Source: Quercus robur (lineage: Eukaryota; Streptophyta; Magnoliopsida; Fagales; Fagaceae). Taken from it: a stretch of 64,000 nt of DNA. The stretch is taken from the NCBI RefSeq assembly GCF_932294415.1, contig NC_065538.1, forward strand, positions 26,561,957 to 26,625,956, read 5' to 3'. The position numbers and the translations under genes are program-made. The notes under the pieces were generated by a model that worked only from the letters and a program-made list of their open reading frames with translations, was not told the origin of the DNA and made no database searches. Shown here piece after piece: positions 10,575 through 22,241 of this stretch; within the stretch, counting starts at the first letter, position 1, and each line of letters starts with the position of its first letter.

Positions 10575-10665
10575 CAGTGCCAGAGCCACGTTGAGGCCGT
10601 AGGGGCCATGATCCCCCCACCCCCCCAAATTTTTTTTTTTTTTTTTTTTAGCCAGTATATATATG

Positions 10666-10706
<41 letters not shown>

Positions 10707-11894
10707 ATACCATTTTAACTTTTTCAAATAGTATGTAAATTGCCCCCCCCCCCCCCCCATCCCAACCCGGTTCAACAAAATTTTATATTTTAGATTCATT
10801 TAAATAGGATTAAAATCCTATACAAATTTATCACCAAGCTAATTAATTGGACAATCAAACACTGATGATAAGCACTGCACAAAATTATTTTAACAATTAT
10901 CTATAATAATAAAATAAAATAAAAAGAATGAACAAAATCTAGATTTAATTTGCTCCAACCTCATTGAAAAAACTCAATGGCTTACTCTGGAGTTCGACGG
11001 GAAGATCTCTGGTCTGCTGTTTTCTTTCTTTTCTTTTCATGCTTTTACTCTTTCATTCCACGGCCCAAGACAACATTTTTTCTATAGATTTGGGGTTATA
11101 AGTGTTTCAAAGTCATACACATGTATGGACACTTCAACTCGTCTTCAAAAATAAAAGCGATTCTCTTCGGTATGACCTTTCTAGTTTCTTCTACTCGTTA
11201 TTTGTCATTAAATTAATAAGCACATTAATAATATATTAATATAATATACGATTATTGAAGCTGCTAATATATATAATAGACATAAAATAAGGAAAACTTT
11301 TAGTTTATATTATAATATATTCAGTTTAGAACAACTTATTTATCTTTTTACTAAAAGTGTATTAAAGTATACTTGTATTTAAAAAATGTGAAAAACATTG
11401 AGAAAAAGTGAAGTTTTATTTAAAAAGGTTTTAAAAAATAGTTCATGAAAATTAAAAAGCAAAAAGTTAATTTATAAGCTAGTCTCAATTACACACTAAG
11501 TAAATGTGTACAATATTGTACAAATTAATTTAGTCTACAATGTAATATTTATATTAATAGTACAAAATGAACCTATAATTACCCTCAAAATGAAAGTATA
11601 ATAGTATAATGTGTAATTTGTTATTTCATATTTGATTATATTTTTGTGTGCATGAAGTGTTTATTTGTTTACTCTTTTTTAGCAATCTTTAATGGACTAG
11701 TAATTTTGTTATATCTTACTCATAATGCTTAATGAGTTATAATTTAATTTAAAAATCAAGGTTTATAGGAAAGTTAAAATTTATTGATTCATTCTTATTG
11801 AGAAAAAAATATGGTAACATTATTATTTTAACTAACGTATATATATATTTTTTTTGTTCCGCCCCCCAAAATCAAATGCTTGGCTCTGCCACTA
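10575..11894. mobile_element. hAT-like non-autonomous transposon inside the LINE
   Basis: The termini CAGTGCCAGAGCCA and (reverse complement) TAGTGGCAGAGCCA form hAT-type inverted repeats. They are flanked by an 8-base duplication, CTTGGGTG (10567-10574) and CTTAGGTG (11895-11902), with one mismatch. LINE RVT_3 sequence resumes on both sides. Inside are T, TA and C homopolymer or dinucleotide runs and AT-rich DNA, and no transposase frame is visible. Confidence 0.78.
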
Positions 11895-14357
11895 CTTAGG
11901 TGGTTGCCAATAATGTAAGATTTGTCAAGGGACATCAAATGTGCCCTCTTCCAACCCATTAAGCTCTTCAACATAATTCAAGATGCTCTGCATAATGATA
12001 CCTAGACTGTCATTTTTGTTTTCAATCCAGAATACATTTTGAGCTGTCCAAAGTTTTAACAATGAGAAAGCAATAAGACGAATGTCATTAGGATGGGGGT
12101 TGTTGCTCAAGCTGTAGATAAAGGCCTTCATGTCTTGGATTGGTGGAGGAATTTTTTGAAGATGGTTCTGTAGAATATACCAAACTTCTTTAGAAAATAT
12201 CACTTTTATAAAAGACAAGACTCATACGCTCTTCATTTAGCTTGCAACATGGACACCTTCCTTTCGCATTAAGTTTGTTAAAGTGGGCAAGATATTGTGA
12301 AAGTCTCCACACAATAAATAAAATTTATTTGGAACTGGAAACGCTCGAATAACCTTCCATAAGCCACCTTCTAAATCGTGAGAGCTAAAACCATCCACTG
12401 CAGCTCATTTATTTTGATAAGCCACCTTGTAGGCACTCTTCAGAGAATTTACCATTTTTGTTGGCTGCCTAGATTAATTTATATGGATTTATAACCTGTA
12501 TAATTTCAACTTCTAAGGGCAAGAAGTCGGCTATATCAGATCTAAAGGTCACTCACATATTGAATGTAAGGGCTGTTGGCACTCTTGTAAGCCACCTTGT
12601 AGGCACTCTTCACTCTCAACCTACTACCAAAATACCAAATAAAATGAAATGTTTCGCCTCCATCAAGCTCCACCAAATAGGAGAATGAGAATGACCCAAA
12701 TTGACTTCCATGAATGATGAGTTTGGAAAGTACCTTGACTTCAAAATTCTTGTAGCCAAGCTATTCGGGCTAGTGATAATCCTCCAACATTGCTTAGCAA
12801 ATATTGCTTAATTAAACAATTAAATCTCTCGGAATACCATACCTCTTTGCAATTTTGGCTTGCACATTGTATTCCATTTCAACCAGAATTCGATGCTCAT
12901 CCCTCTGTTGACCCCACCAAAAGTTTCTATAGAGGGAATTAATTCAGCACAAAGCTTTTTAGGGAATTTATAGAGGCTCATAGCATAGGCCAGCACACTT
13001 GAGCTACAGAGGATTTCCTTGCTAGCTTGAGATAAGAAGACACCCTTCCAACCTTTAATCCTTTTCCAAACTCGCTCCTTAATGTATTGAAAGGCTTTCC
13101 GTTTAGACTATGGGTAACCAGAGGTAGTCCTAAATACTCATCATCCTCCCAAGATAGAGTAACCCCCAGGAAATTCTTTAGAGCCTCTTTGGTGCCATCA
13201 TCACAGCTTTTGCTGAAGTAAATGGTAGATTTATTCAAGTTGACCTTTTTGTCTTGCTGCTTGTTTATATTGTGCCAAGATATTTTTCAAATTTGGCTGC
13301 AATCCTCCATAGTTGCTTCGCAATACATGAAACTTTTTTCTCCAAAGAATAGGTGAGACAATTTTGGGCCTCTTGAGTAGATGGATAGGCCATAGAGGCT
13401 ACCATCCACCGCAGCTGCTCTCAACATAGATGAAAGACTTTATGCACATGTAAGAAAGAGGTATGGTGATAAGGGTTCTTCTTGACAGATTCCCCCTGAT
13501 GGAATAATATGACCTTTAGGCTCTCCATTGATCACTACTGAATAAATGACACTCTTAATACATTTCTTAATCAGAAGAATCCATCCTTCGTGAAAGCCTA
13601 AAGTCAACATTTTTTTTTCAACAAAATCCCACTCAATCCTACCATAAGCCTAACTCATGTTAAGTTTAAGAACAATATTACCCTCCCGACCTCTATATTT
13701 GTAGTTCATACAATAAAGAGCTTCTATAGCTATTAAAACATTATATGTGATAGGCATTTAGGAGTGAAAGCTTTTTTATTGACAGAGATGATAAGGGGAA
13801 GAACATATTTGATCTATTACTGGTACATTTGGACATTAACTTACAAATCCATAATTTTTAAATCTGGACCGGGCCGGCCGATTCAACAAGATCCAGGCTC
13901 CAGTTTAGTCCAATAAAAACCCCCCAAAAACCAACCAAAAGTAGTCAATAATTAATAAAAGTTGGGAACTGAGAGCTTTTTCAGTTCTGAGACTCTACTG
14001 ATTTTTAAAACCATGAGTAAATCACATTGCAAATACTAATTGCCAAACTCTTGAATTAGTTTTGGATTTTTTTTGTTTTTGGAATTAAAACAATGTTTGT
14101 GTAGTTAAACTCATTAGGAAAATGACCAAAATTTAATGTTTCAAGAACTGTAGGGGAAATGGAATTACCAATAATGGGCCAATACTTTTGGAAGAAAAAT
14201 GGGGACATATTGTCAGGACCAGGTGAGGTATTTGGGTGCATTTGTTTTAAGGCTTTGAAATCCTGCAAGAGTTTGTTGTTCATGTCCTCCATCACATGTC
14301 TTTCAACCGTCCCTTTGATAGGATATAAGTTTCAGGACCGAGCACTAATAAAGAGGG

Positions 14358-14734
14358 TGTTGAAATCAGACACAAGCTTGAAGCTCCTACAAGGGTGGAA
14401 TCACACATAGAGAGAGAGAGTAAGAAAAAGAGAGGGAAATTGTTGTGAATGATTTCGTATATATAAATATCTGACTGCTTCCTTATATATCAGAAACAGA
14501 GTAACCACCAACTGACCAACAATGAAGTCAACCAATACAAACATGACAAGTGGCAGATACCTTACTAACTAAGTGTGCTCGGTAAACTACACCATGCACT
14601 ACATCTCTATGCTACTGTAGCTTAGCACTGTTATATACAAACTACAAGACAGAACTACTAAACTAATATCTACAAGATATTCTATGCTTTAACAAATATC
14701 TACAAAGACTCAAATATCTACCAGATATTTGATA
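14358..14734 (-). mobile_element. Solo LTR (probably copia-type) in LINE frame
   Basis: A 377-base segment flanked by GAGGG on both sides (14353-14357 and 14735-14739). On the minus strand it begins TATCAAATATC (a canonical TG start would need one G-to-A change) and ends TTTCAACA, and it contains a TATA-like GATATATAAGG. Removing it together with one GAGGG copy rejoins the LINE reading frame (FQSL, then FISARS up to the next stop). That is the main support for a clean insertion. Confidence 0.65.
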
Positions 14735-15120
14735 GAGGGATTGAAAATAATCTGAGGTAATATGTGCACTGTCTTCCGCCGTCTCATACCATAAATCGAT
14801 ATGATCTCTAAGTCTCTGGATTGCATTTCTTCTTCTTCTTTGGTTAGTCCTTGCATGAAAATACCACGTGTTATGATCACCTTCCTTAAGCCATCTAATA
14901 TGGGACATCTATTTCCGCACACTATTTCTTCCTCTTCCAATAGGTTATTAAGTTCAATTTTAATTTATTTAAACACCATGTTGTTTGTTCCATCTATGTT
15001 GGTTTTCTCCAATTTCTCTACTCTCTGTTTGCAGGCTTTAATTTGGAACATGCATTACTCGGTGTTCATTATGTTAGGCAGGCTGGAACACAACCTCCGC
15101 CGTTTGAATCTGAAGTAGAT

Positions 15121-15825
15121 TATATAGTTTTGAGTTTGAACATGGTCCTCCCTCTTCTTTGCGTTTTTTTCCTTGGGAACTTGCATTTGTTAACTTGAGT
15201 TTGAACATGGTCCTCATTTTAGCCTCTTACGTTTTCTTACAGAATCTGTTTCAGTCACCATATTATTTTCCACCTCACCTTCTCACTCGACCCGCTTCCA
15301 ATATGCTATATATGACGAGCATTATATATGGGATTTTTGAATTGAAATACGTCACAGAAATTGTTTTCCTTTTCTAATTCCACTGATATCTGTTTCTTCT
15401 ATTTCCCAGAGTGCATCTCCTAGGATTTGGGAATTCTCATATACTACTTGCACCCAAAAAGATGCATATTGCCAATTAAAAGAAATGAACAAGCAAAGGT
15501 ACTAGAAAGTGCAAATAATTTGCTCCTTTTCTTAAGCTTGTGACCACGGATTTGATTCGAGTTTACACTTGAAGGAGTGAAAACCAAGAATGCATAATTT
15601 CATTTCTTCTAATTTAAAATTACATTAAAAACCCAAATAGAAACACCCCCTCCGTCTGAAAAGGAAAGGGACTAGGACATGACTAAAAAGCATGCCCAAC
15701 AACAAAATAAACACTAAAATCACAGAACCATAAACAAAGTGGCAACAAAGTCTTATTACCAACACTACCTCCCCAATCTAGTCCTTCTAATACCCCTCTT
15801 TGGGGTGAGGGGAGTTAGTATTCTT
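15121..15825. other. No gene recognised; includes a 21-bp direct repeat
   Basis: TTGAGTTTGAACATGGTCCT occurs near 15131 and again near 15194. The stretch may contain the worn 5' flank of the LINE and the 3' flank of the LEA gene. No coding region is supported. Confidence 0.45.
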
Positions 15826-16687
15826 TCATTTCTTTGCATTCCCATCTTCTGTGGCAATGCCAGCAGTGTGCTTCACAGCATCTAGTGCACCTTGGGCCAT
15901 GCACTGTGCACCTTGGGCCATGCTCTTCACTTGATCCCCAGTCTTCTGGATTATCCCACCGGTCTCTACCTTGCCAGCCTCGGATTTCCCGCGGGCCGCT
16001 TGGGCCGTCTCCGAGGTCTTCTCCTTCGCGGCCTCGGCAGTTTGGGAGGCCTTTTCTTTGGCTGATTGGGCTGCGCTTGAGGTCTTCTCTTTGGCAGCCT
16101 CGGCCGTCTCATAGGCCTTGTCCTTTCCCTCTCTAGCCTTATCCCCTAATTGGCCCGCTGTCTGGTTGGTCTTCTCCTGAATACATAAGCAACATCAAGA
16201 TTGTAAATTTAGAGTCAGGAAAAAAAAAAAGGAAGAAGAAAAAAACTAAAGGCAATAATATGATCAAAAGGAGCAAAAAAATATCAAGTAGAAAAGAGAA
16301 TCTATATAAACCAATTTCAAAAAACAGCAAGTAAAAAAGAGAAACTATATGAACAAATTTCAAAAATAGTAAGTAGAAAAGAGAATCTAGATGAACCAAT
16401 TTCAAAAACAGTAAGTAGAAAAGATAATCTAGATGAACTACATAAATAATGTGTAGAAGAAAACTATATGAATAATGTTAGTTGTCCAAATATAACTATG
16501 ATTTTACATGATGAACGCTCCCAAATTGTACATTAATCCTAACATTTTCTTTTTGCCAACCAGTACTTAACATAAAGGAAACTTACAAAACCTGCATGAT
16601 GCATCGTTATGAGTAAGTAAAAACTACACCAACACAATCATTGGGGACCATATATAAGCACAAAATAAGAACAATTCCCCATACCAT
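15826..16687 (-). CDS. Group 3 LEA protein (LEA_4 repeats), unusual first exon
   Basis: The main exon (16176-15826, minus) encodes 11-mer LEA repeats such as YETAEAAKEKTSSAAQSAKE and ETAQAARGKSEAG. It ends in the family C-terminus (TGDQVKSMAQGA, later LDAVKHTAGI) and stops at 15828-15826. Such proteins are hydrophilic, fold on drying and protect membranes and proteins in seeds or stressed tissue. The acceptor before EKTNQTAG (TGTATTCAG) is good and the intron is phase 0, as in the paralogue at 24359. In the family exon 1 normally supplies about 18 codons; none is found here. The only candidate is ATG at 16687-16685 directly followed by a GTATGG donor, so exon 1 would code for Met alone, giving 117 residues. 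The 5' part is therefore uncertain. Confidence 0.72.
16300..16440. repeat. Imperfect tandem repeat in LEA intron
   Basis: About three copies of a unit near 50 bases built around AATTTCAAAAACAG, AGTAGAAAAGAGAA and CTATATGAAC. It lies inside the proposed intron 16684-16177. Confidence 0.7.
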
Positions 16688-16825
16688 TTTCTTCTACGAA
16701 AAGTAGTGATTGCTATTTAGCTGAAGTTGATGCTTATTTCTGAGAACTGATAAAAAGTGTTTGAGTGATTGTTGTATCAGAAAATCTTTCTTGCAGTGAT
16801 GAAATGAGTGCTTCCCAGGATTGTA

Positions 16826-16941
16826 TATTTATAGTATATCATGTACCGTACTTGATCGACACGTGTCCTATCTCTTGCAATGACAGAACAGTGGCCTAGG
16901 AATAGAATGTGTCCAAACTTCGACACGTGTTGAGACACGTG
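16826..16941 (-). promoter_or_regulatory. LEA promoter: TATA box and three ABRE/G-box motifs
   Basis: On the minus strand a TATAAATA box lies at 16833-16826. CACGTG occurs at 16860-16865, 16924-16929 and 16936-16941, about 30-110 bases upstream of the TATA box. CACGTG is the core of ABA-response elements bound by bZIP factors. ABA or drought control is inference from these motifs and the LEA product. Confidence 0.65.
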
Positions 16942-17171
16942 CCTTCATGCGTCGGTTATGGATTTGTGATTATCCAAAAAAATATGCATTGGATTTGTAA
17001 CTCAAGCCTGTGGATTGTTGCCACGTCGTGCTGCCAATAGGCTACGTTTCGAAATCTGAAGGCATCTACTTCAAAAACGTACGTGGCTTTTTTTTGTTGG
17101 TTGGTTACCTAAGTACGTACGTGGCTTTTGTTCATTACAGTGCTTGTATTCAATCCAAGTAATATATTTTG

Positions 17172-19524
17172 GAGTAAAATATAATTTTCGTCTCTAAACT
17201 TCCACAAAAATTCATTTTTCGTCTTTAAATTTTTAAAAGTTTGTTTTTTGTCTGTAAACTTTGCAAAATGTTCTAATTTTCATCCTTCTGTCTATGTCTG
17301 TTAGTAGGAATGGCAACGAGTCGGGTTCGGACCGGGTTTTTACATACCCGTGGGCCAGGACCCGTGGCCCGGACCTGGCCCGTTTATTAAAGGGATTTTT
17401 TTACCGGGGCCTAGACCCGCCCCGCCAGGCCCCACGGGCCCCGCCCAACCAAGCCACTTCAGGGCCCAATCTTCAGCCCCTAACAGTGGCCCAATCAATT
17501 AAAAAAAAAATTGTTTTCCTGAGAAAAAAGAATCACAGCAATGCAGCACAAACAACAAATCCAAATGAATCTCAAATCAAATCCACCATAACCATTCAAA
17601 TTTCCTATTCACAGAAACTAAATACATTTGAAATCAAACTATTCACAGAAACCAAATACATTTGAAATCAAAATCTAAAACAAGTACATGCAAGGAACAT
17701 CAAATCTTAACAACAAAATCTAAATCCCCAAACCCACAGGTTAAACAAAGAGAATCTAAATCCCCAAACCCACTAATCAAATAAAGAAAAAATGGAAGAA
17801 GAACATCAAAAACCATTGCTGCAAATCACCGTGGTTGTTCGTCTTTGTCTTCGACTCTGTGTCTTCGTCTTCGTGGGTGAGATCGTAGAGGCTTTACGGC
17901 AAGAATCTTAGATTTTCGTCTTCGTCTTCTTCGGCAAAGAAAGTGAGACCAAGAGGCTGAGAGCATGAGAGAGGTGCGGCTGACAGTTGGTGGCTGACGG
18001 TGTGAGACATGACAGGAGAGTGAGTGAGAGTGGGAGAGGAGAGTGAATCAGAGTGGTGAGTTGAAGAGAAAGAGATGAGAAGCGGTTGAAGTCTGAAGAG
18101 ATTGTGAGGGTAAGGTATTTTAGGGTTTTATCAATATATATATAAGAGGGTATTTTAGTAACTATACATATATATTTAATCGGGTCGGGTCCAGGTTCAG
18201 GCCAGGAGGGTTTTTTTTTTAAAACCCGGACCCACTTCGGGTTTTTTTAAAAAACCCAAACCCAACCCTATTTTTAATCGGACCAGGTAAAACCCAGCCC
18301 ATTAAGGTCGGACCAGGCCGAGTACCCGCGGGTCGGGTAGAAATTGCCATCCCTATCTGTTAGTTTATTTCCTACATGACTTAAGGGAGTGCTAACATGG
18401 TATATAACTTAGACTAAACTATTTTGCTCTAAATAAAAATAGACACATGGCTCACAATAATTTGCACACATACAAAATATTTTTTAAAATGATGAAAATA
18501 TTTCTTAGTCCCTTAATTAACACTTAACACAGCCTGATAGAAATCTTCAATCTAAAATAGACAAAATTCCCAAACCCTAATTAAAACCCCGAAGCCCCAA
18601 CCATGAAATCCCCATAGTCAACCCCATCAGTTACTAGCGACCCAAACCCACCCCATTCCCACCATGCTCACAAACCCACCACCACGCAAAATACCTAAAC
18701 CCATAAATCCAAACACAACAATCATAGATTTCACTAACCCACCTACAAAACGGCGATGTCATACTGCCTCAATCACACGACAACTTCAAAGACTGATGTC
18801 AGGTTAGCTTGCTTGATTTTATCAACATGGGTATTTCTCTCAGTAAAATCATTGGTGACTGTTGCAACCTGTTGAATAAATGAACTAAGAACTCTTGAAA
18901 GACCCACTTGAACAACTTGCACAGAAAGTTGAAGTAACCAAGTCATTGTGAGAAAATATTGGTGGGAGGAACTAACCATGTCGACCTTAATTAGTCTGTG
19001 ATTAGTTACTAGTGGTATCTACTTGTGTAAGAGGTAAATTTGAATATAATTACTAGTGAAATATGGGTTTATGGTTTTGGGTTTCTTGGTGGGGTGGTGG
19101 GTTTGTGAGCACGAATTGGTTGTGGAGAGTGGTGGTGGGTTTGGGCCGCCGATGACCATTGGGGTTGCCAATGGGGATTTCACAGTTGGTGCTTGGGTTT
19201 TCAATTGAGGTTTGGGATTTTTTTTTTTATCCCATATTGGGGATTTTAGATTTCTATTAGGTTGTGTTAATTGGAGTGAAGGATATTTTCGTCCTTCTAA
19301 AAAATAGTTTCCATGTGTGCGAATCATTGTGAGCCATGTGTCTATTTTTTTTTTAAAGTAAAATAATTTAGTTCAAGTCAATACCACGTCAACACTCCGT
19401 TAGTCCACTTAGGACGTAAACTAACAGATATAGATGGAAGGATGAAAAGTAGAACATTTTGCAAAATTTAGGGACGAAAAACAAACTTTTGTGAAAGGTT
19501 AGGGATGAAAATGATATTTTGTCC
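17172..19524. mobile_element. Foldback Mutator-like element with about 500-bp inverted arms
   Basis: Ends GAGTAAAATATAATTTTC and (reverse complement of the right end) GGACAAAATATCATTTTC are flanked by a perfect 9-base duplication TATATTTTG (17163-17171 and 19525-19533), the Mutator signature. After removing the nested hAT-like element, the left arm (17172-17304 plus 18364 to about 18735) pairs with the right arm (about 19020-19524) over some 500 bases at perhaps 75-80% identity. The loop of about 280 bases holds a 68-codon minus-strand frame that I do not recognise. No transposase is present. Confidence 0.8.
17305..18355. mobile_element. hAT-like element nested in the left MULE arm
   Basis: The ends TAGGAATGGCAAC and (reverse complement) TAGGGATGGCAAT are terminal inverted repeats rich in GGGTCGGG or CCCGACCC nearby. 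A perfect 8-base duplication TCTGTTAG flanks the element (17297-17304 and 18356-18363). It sits in the arm of the foldback element, so it is younger. No transposase frame is seen. Confidence 0.82.
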
Positions 19525-19533
19525 TATATTTTG

Positions 19534-20627
19534 AAGGTTATCTTTGGACATGATTATGATATAATAAACAAAATCAACTATTTTGATACCACTTTTTGCC
19601 AAAATTGTCAATAATGGGTTGTGTGGTCTATTAGCCAATTGAAATGAAATATTTCCGTATTATAATATATATTCTGACCTACCATTTTAGGGTAACAGTT
19701 AATATTAAGAATAATGGTAATAAAATTACTTTTTTACTTATTAATAACAGCAAGTAATAACTTGTCATTTATAATTTGTTATGAATTTTTTTTTTTTTTT
19801 GAGAAATTGTTTTGAAAGTATTCTGAATATAACATTACGCTAATATTTATTTAATATACCTAACTTATGATCCAGACTCTTATAATTTTTTTTTTTCATA
19901 TATCAAAATATAATTTTTAAATCGAATAATACACATTCTTAATCATATTGCCAAGAATTATCAAGAGTCTTATAGATCAAACACTTCCACATACACTAAA
20001 TGTTGTTTAGGGGTTTAAGGATGGGAGGGAGTTCAAGCTACAGGATTAGGAACATATTTATCCATATATTTTTTAACAATCTGATAAAAAAATCACCAAG
20101 AATTTTGTAATTCAAATTCAGTATTATTCTAACATCGATGTACAAGGATTCACATCCTCCTCACCAATTATTAAAAAATATCATCATTTCATAACAATGA
20201 GATTTATAATATCTCATTATTATATAACTCATTACATAATAAGGAACCCATTAATTCAAGATAAGTCATAGAACTTTATTTTATAGGATCAAATTTCAAA
20301 TACAAATCAATAAAAGAAAATGAATTAAAATCAATAGCTCACATTTCTCACAAAAATAACATCAAATCAAACAGTTAAATTCAAATTCCATATTGTAAGA
20401 AGATATTTTTGTTTAAAATAAAAATAAAAAGAAACACCCAAGAAAAAAAAGGTCATTATTTTGTTCACTTACCTGCCCAAAGCATCATATCAGCTGGAGT
20501 TTAGTTGAATCTTGAATGGATTGAAACAAGTTGAACAAATTAGGATTAATCAGAATTGAAGTTAAGGTGGAATAAAATGATGATTCATAGCAGTTAATTA
20601 ACTAGAATGAAATTTGCAATAAAAATT
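19534..20627. other. No feature recognised
   Basis: AT-rich intergenic DNA with short poly-T runs. Neither strand has a supported reading frame, and no repeat boundaries were found. Confidence 0.5.
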
Positions 20628-20701
20628 GTTATTGTTAGAGATATATTAGCCCATTAGCATAAGCTCAAGCCTAATTCTACTTTATATTACTCAAGCCAAG
20701 T

Positions 20702-21485
20702 ATGCTTCTGAACTCTTGTCTCGAGTTGGACTTACTGATAGCAAGACTGTTAACACTCCAGTTGAGCTTAATACACATCTGACTCCTTCAGGAGGGAAAC
20801 CATTGCTAATCCCTCTCTTTACAGATGCTTGGTTGGTAGCCTAGTTTATTTCACTGTCACTCGTCCAGACATTTCTTATGCTGTTCACCAGGTGAGCCAG
20901 TATCTGTCTATTCTACGATCGACTCACTATGCTGCTGTTCTGCGCATTCTTCGATACCTAAAGGGCACTCTATTCCATGGTCTTTTCTACTCTGCTCAGT
21001 CTCCTCTTATTCTTCGTGCATTTTCTGATGCTGATTGGGCAGGAGATCCCACTGATCGCAGGTCCACCACTGGTTATTGCTTTTTTCTTGGTTCTTCTCT
21101 GATTTCTTGGCGAAGTAAGAAACAAACTCATGTGGCCCACTCCAGTACTGAAGTAGAATATCGTGCCCTTGTTGATATCACATCTGACCTCCTTTGGCTA
21201 TGATGGCTTCTTAAAGACTTATGTGTGTCTACATCCTCTGCTATTCCTCTTTATTGTGACAATCAGAGTGCCATTCATATTGCTCACAATGATGTCTTCT
21301 ATGAACGGACTAAACACATCGAGATCGATTGTCATTTTATCCGTTATCATCTTGTCCATGGTGCTCTCAAGCTGATCTCAGTCTCCTTTAAAGATCAACT
21401 TACAGATATTTTCACCAAGTCACATCCTAAGGGACGTCTTCGTACTTTGGTTGACAATCTCAAGTTGGTCTCACATCTACCTTGA
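20702..21485 (+). pseudogene. Copia RT C-terminus and RNase H remnant
   Basis: Typical copia pol C-terminal motifs occur in order: TRPDISYAVHQVSQY, LRYLKGTLFHGL, SDADWAGDPTDRRSTTGYCF, KKQTHVAHSSTEVEYRAL, then after a stop [24 protein letters not shown] and TDIFTKSHP. It ends just before GAGGGGGGC. There is a stop after the DLLWL motif (21201-21203), a frame change near 20820, and no upstream gag, protease or integrase. Confidence 0.85.
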
Positions 21486-21498
21486 GTTTGAGGGGGGC

Positions 21499-21671
21499 TG
21501 TTAACGTGTATAGTGTTTTGGGCTTTAGGCCCAACTAGATTACTTGTATAGCACACATTCTTGTACTACACTCTTACTTGTACTGCACTTATATGCCTCC
21601 TATATAAAGGCACTCATGTATATTCTTTCATTGTGAGAAATACAATACAATTGCATTTAGTATTTCTAACA
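21499..21671 (+). repeat. Internal short LTR followed by tRNA-Met-type primer binding site
   Basis: TGTTAACGTG to TTTCTAACA, 173 bases, with a TATA-like CCTATATAAAGG. GAGGGGGGC (polypurine tract) precedes it, and TGGTATCAAAGCC (21672-21684), close to the copia primer binding site TGGTATCAGAGC, follows. An LTR with a polypurine tract on its left and a primer binding site on its right is a junction between two element copies or a one-LTR circle junction. Confidence 0.75.
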
Positions 21672-22241
21672 TGGTATCAAAGCCACCTTCTTGTGGCCAT
21701 GGTTTTCTGTCCTTGCGGTATATTTAAAAGCAATCTTTGTCTTCTTCGGTGTTTTTTCGCTGCGTTCATCTTCTTTGGCTTCCTACTGCTGCTGTCAAAA
21801 CTCTTCGGTATAGTCATGCCATCGTTAGAAGTCGCATCAACATTGCAAGACCATTGCCTTTCTCAAACTACTATCATAGAGCCAAACTTCATTCAAGAGA
21901 TCTTCTCAACCTTATCAAATCTCAAGATTTCATCAAACTTTCATCTTGAGTTTGAAAGGAGGTGTTAAAGATATATTAGCCCATTAGCATAGGTCCAAGC
22001 CTAATTCTACTTTGTGTGCAAGCCAAGTCTCCTACTTGTACTAGAAGTCTATTAGTCTAAGGTTTAGTCTACTATATATACACATGTTATGACTCACAGT
22101 AGAACATGATTTTTACTACACTATAATATATTATTGATGTAACCCTTCGGGTGTTATTGTGTTCTATACTTTATGCTTTCGCTTCCACATCCATACTAGC
22201 ATATTCAACATGGTGTATCAATGCTAATATTTAACAGTTAT

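Larger units (their letters stand above)
9797..15120 (-). mobile_element. Decayed plant LINE (L1-type) with three nested insertions
   Basis: Read on the minus strand, fragments appear in LINE order. Near 14900: an RT-adjacent segment (IRWLKEGDHNTWYFHA). 14295-14056: RT motifs (MHPNTSPGPDNMSPFFFQKY and NIVLIPKTKK). 13238-12978: the later RT part (EYLGLPL). Around 12218-11925: a zf-RVT-type region. About 10560-9990: an RVT_3 RNase H-like tail. The frame is broken by many stops and shifts. The 3' end is near 9797, where a short A-run follows ATTAATAAAATTTT on the minus strand. The 5' end is not clear; the endonuclease part appears lost or unrecognisable. Insertions lie at 10158-10333, 10575-11894 and 14358-14734. 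Confidence 0.8.
20633..22236 (+). mobile_element. Rearranged copia element with retained target-site duplication
   Basis: The outer family has a truncated 5' LTR (TGTTAGAGATATATTAGCCC, 20633 to about 20695) and a full 3' LTR (21963-22236, TGTTAAAGATATATTAGCCC to ATTTAACA). Both are flanked by GTTAT (20628-20632 and 22237-22241), so both ends are original. Between them lie a copia RT/RNase H remnant, the LTR of a different family (21499-21671) with its polypurine tract before it and a primer binding site after it, and short 5'-type internal sequence. Most of a normal internal region is missing. Confidence 0.75.

Noticed and set aside
15834..16136. Plus-strand frame of 100 residues
   Set aside because: It is the reverse of the LEA exon; the minus strand has the LEA repeats and splice site.
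18773..18979. 68-residue minus-strand frame in the MULE loop as a gene
   Set aside because: Short, not recognised, and no promoter or splice context; mentioned only as possible captured sequence.
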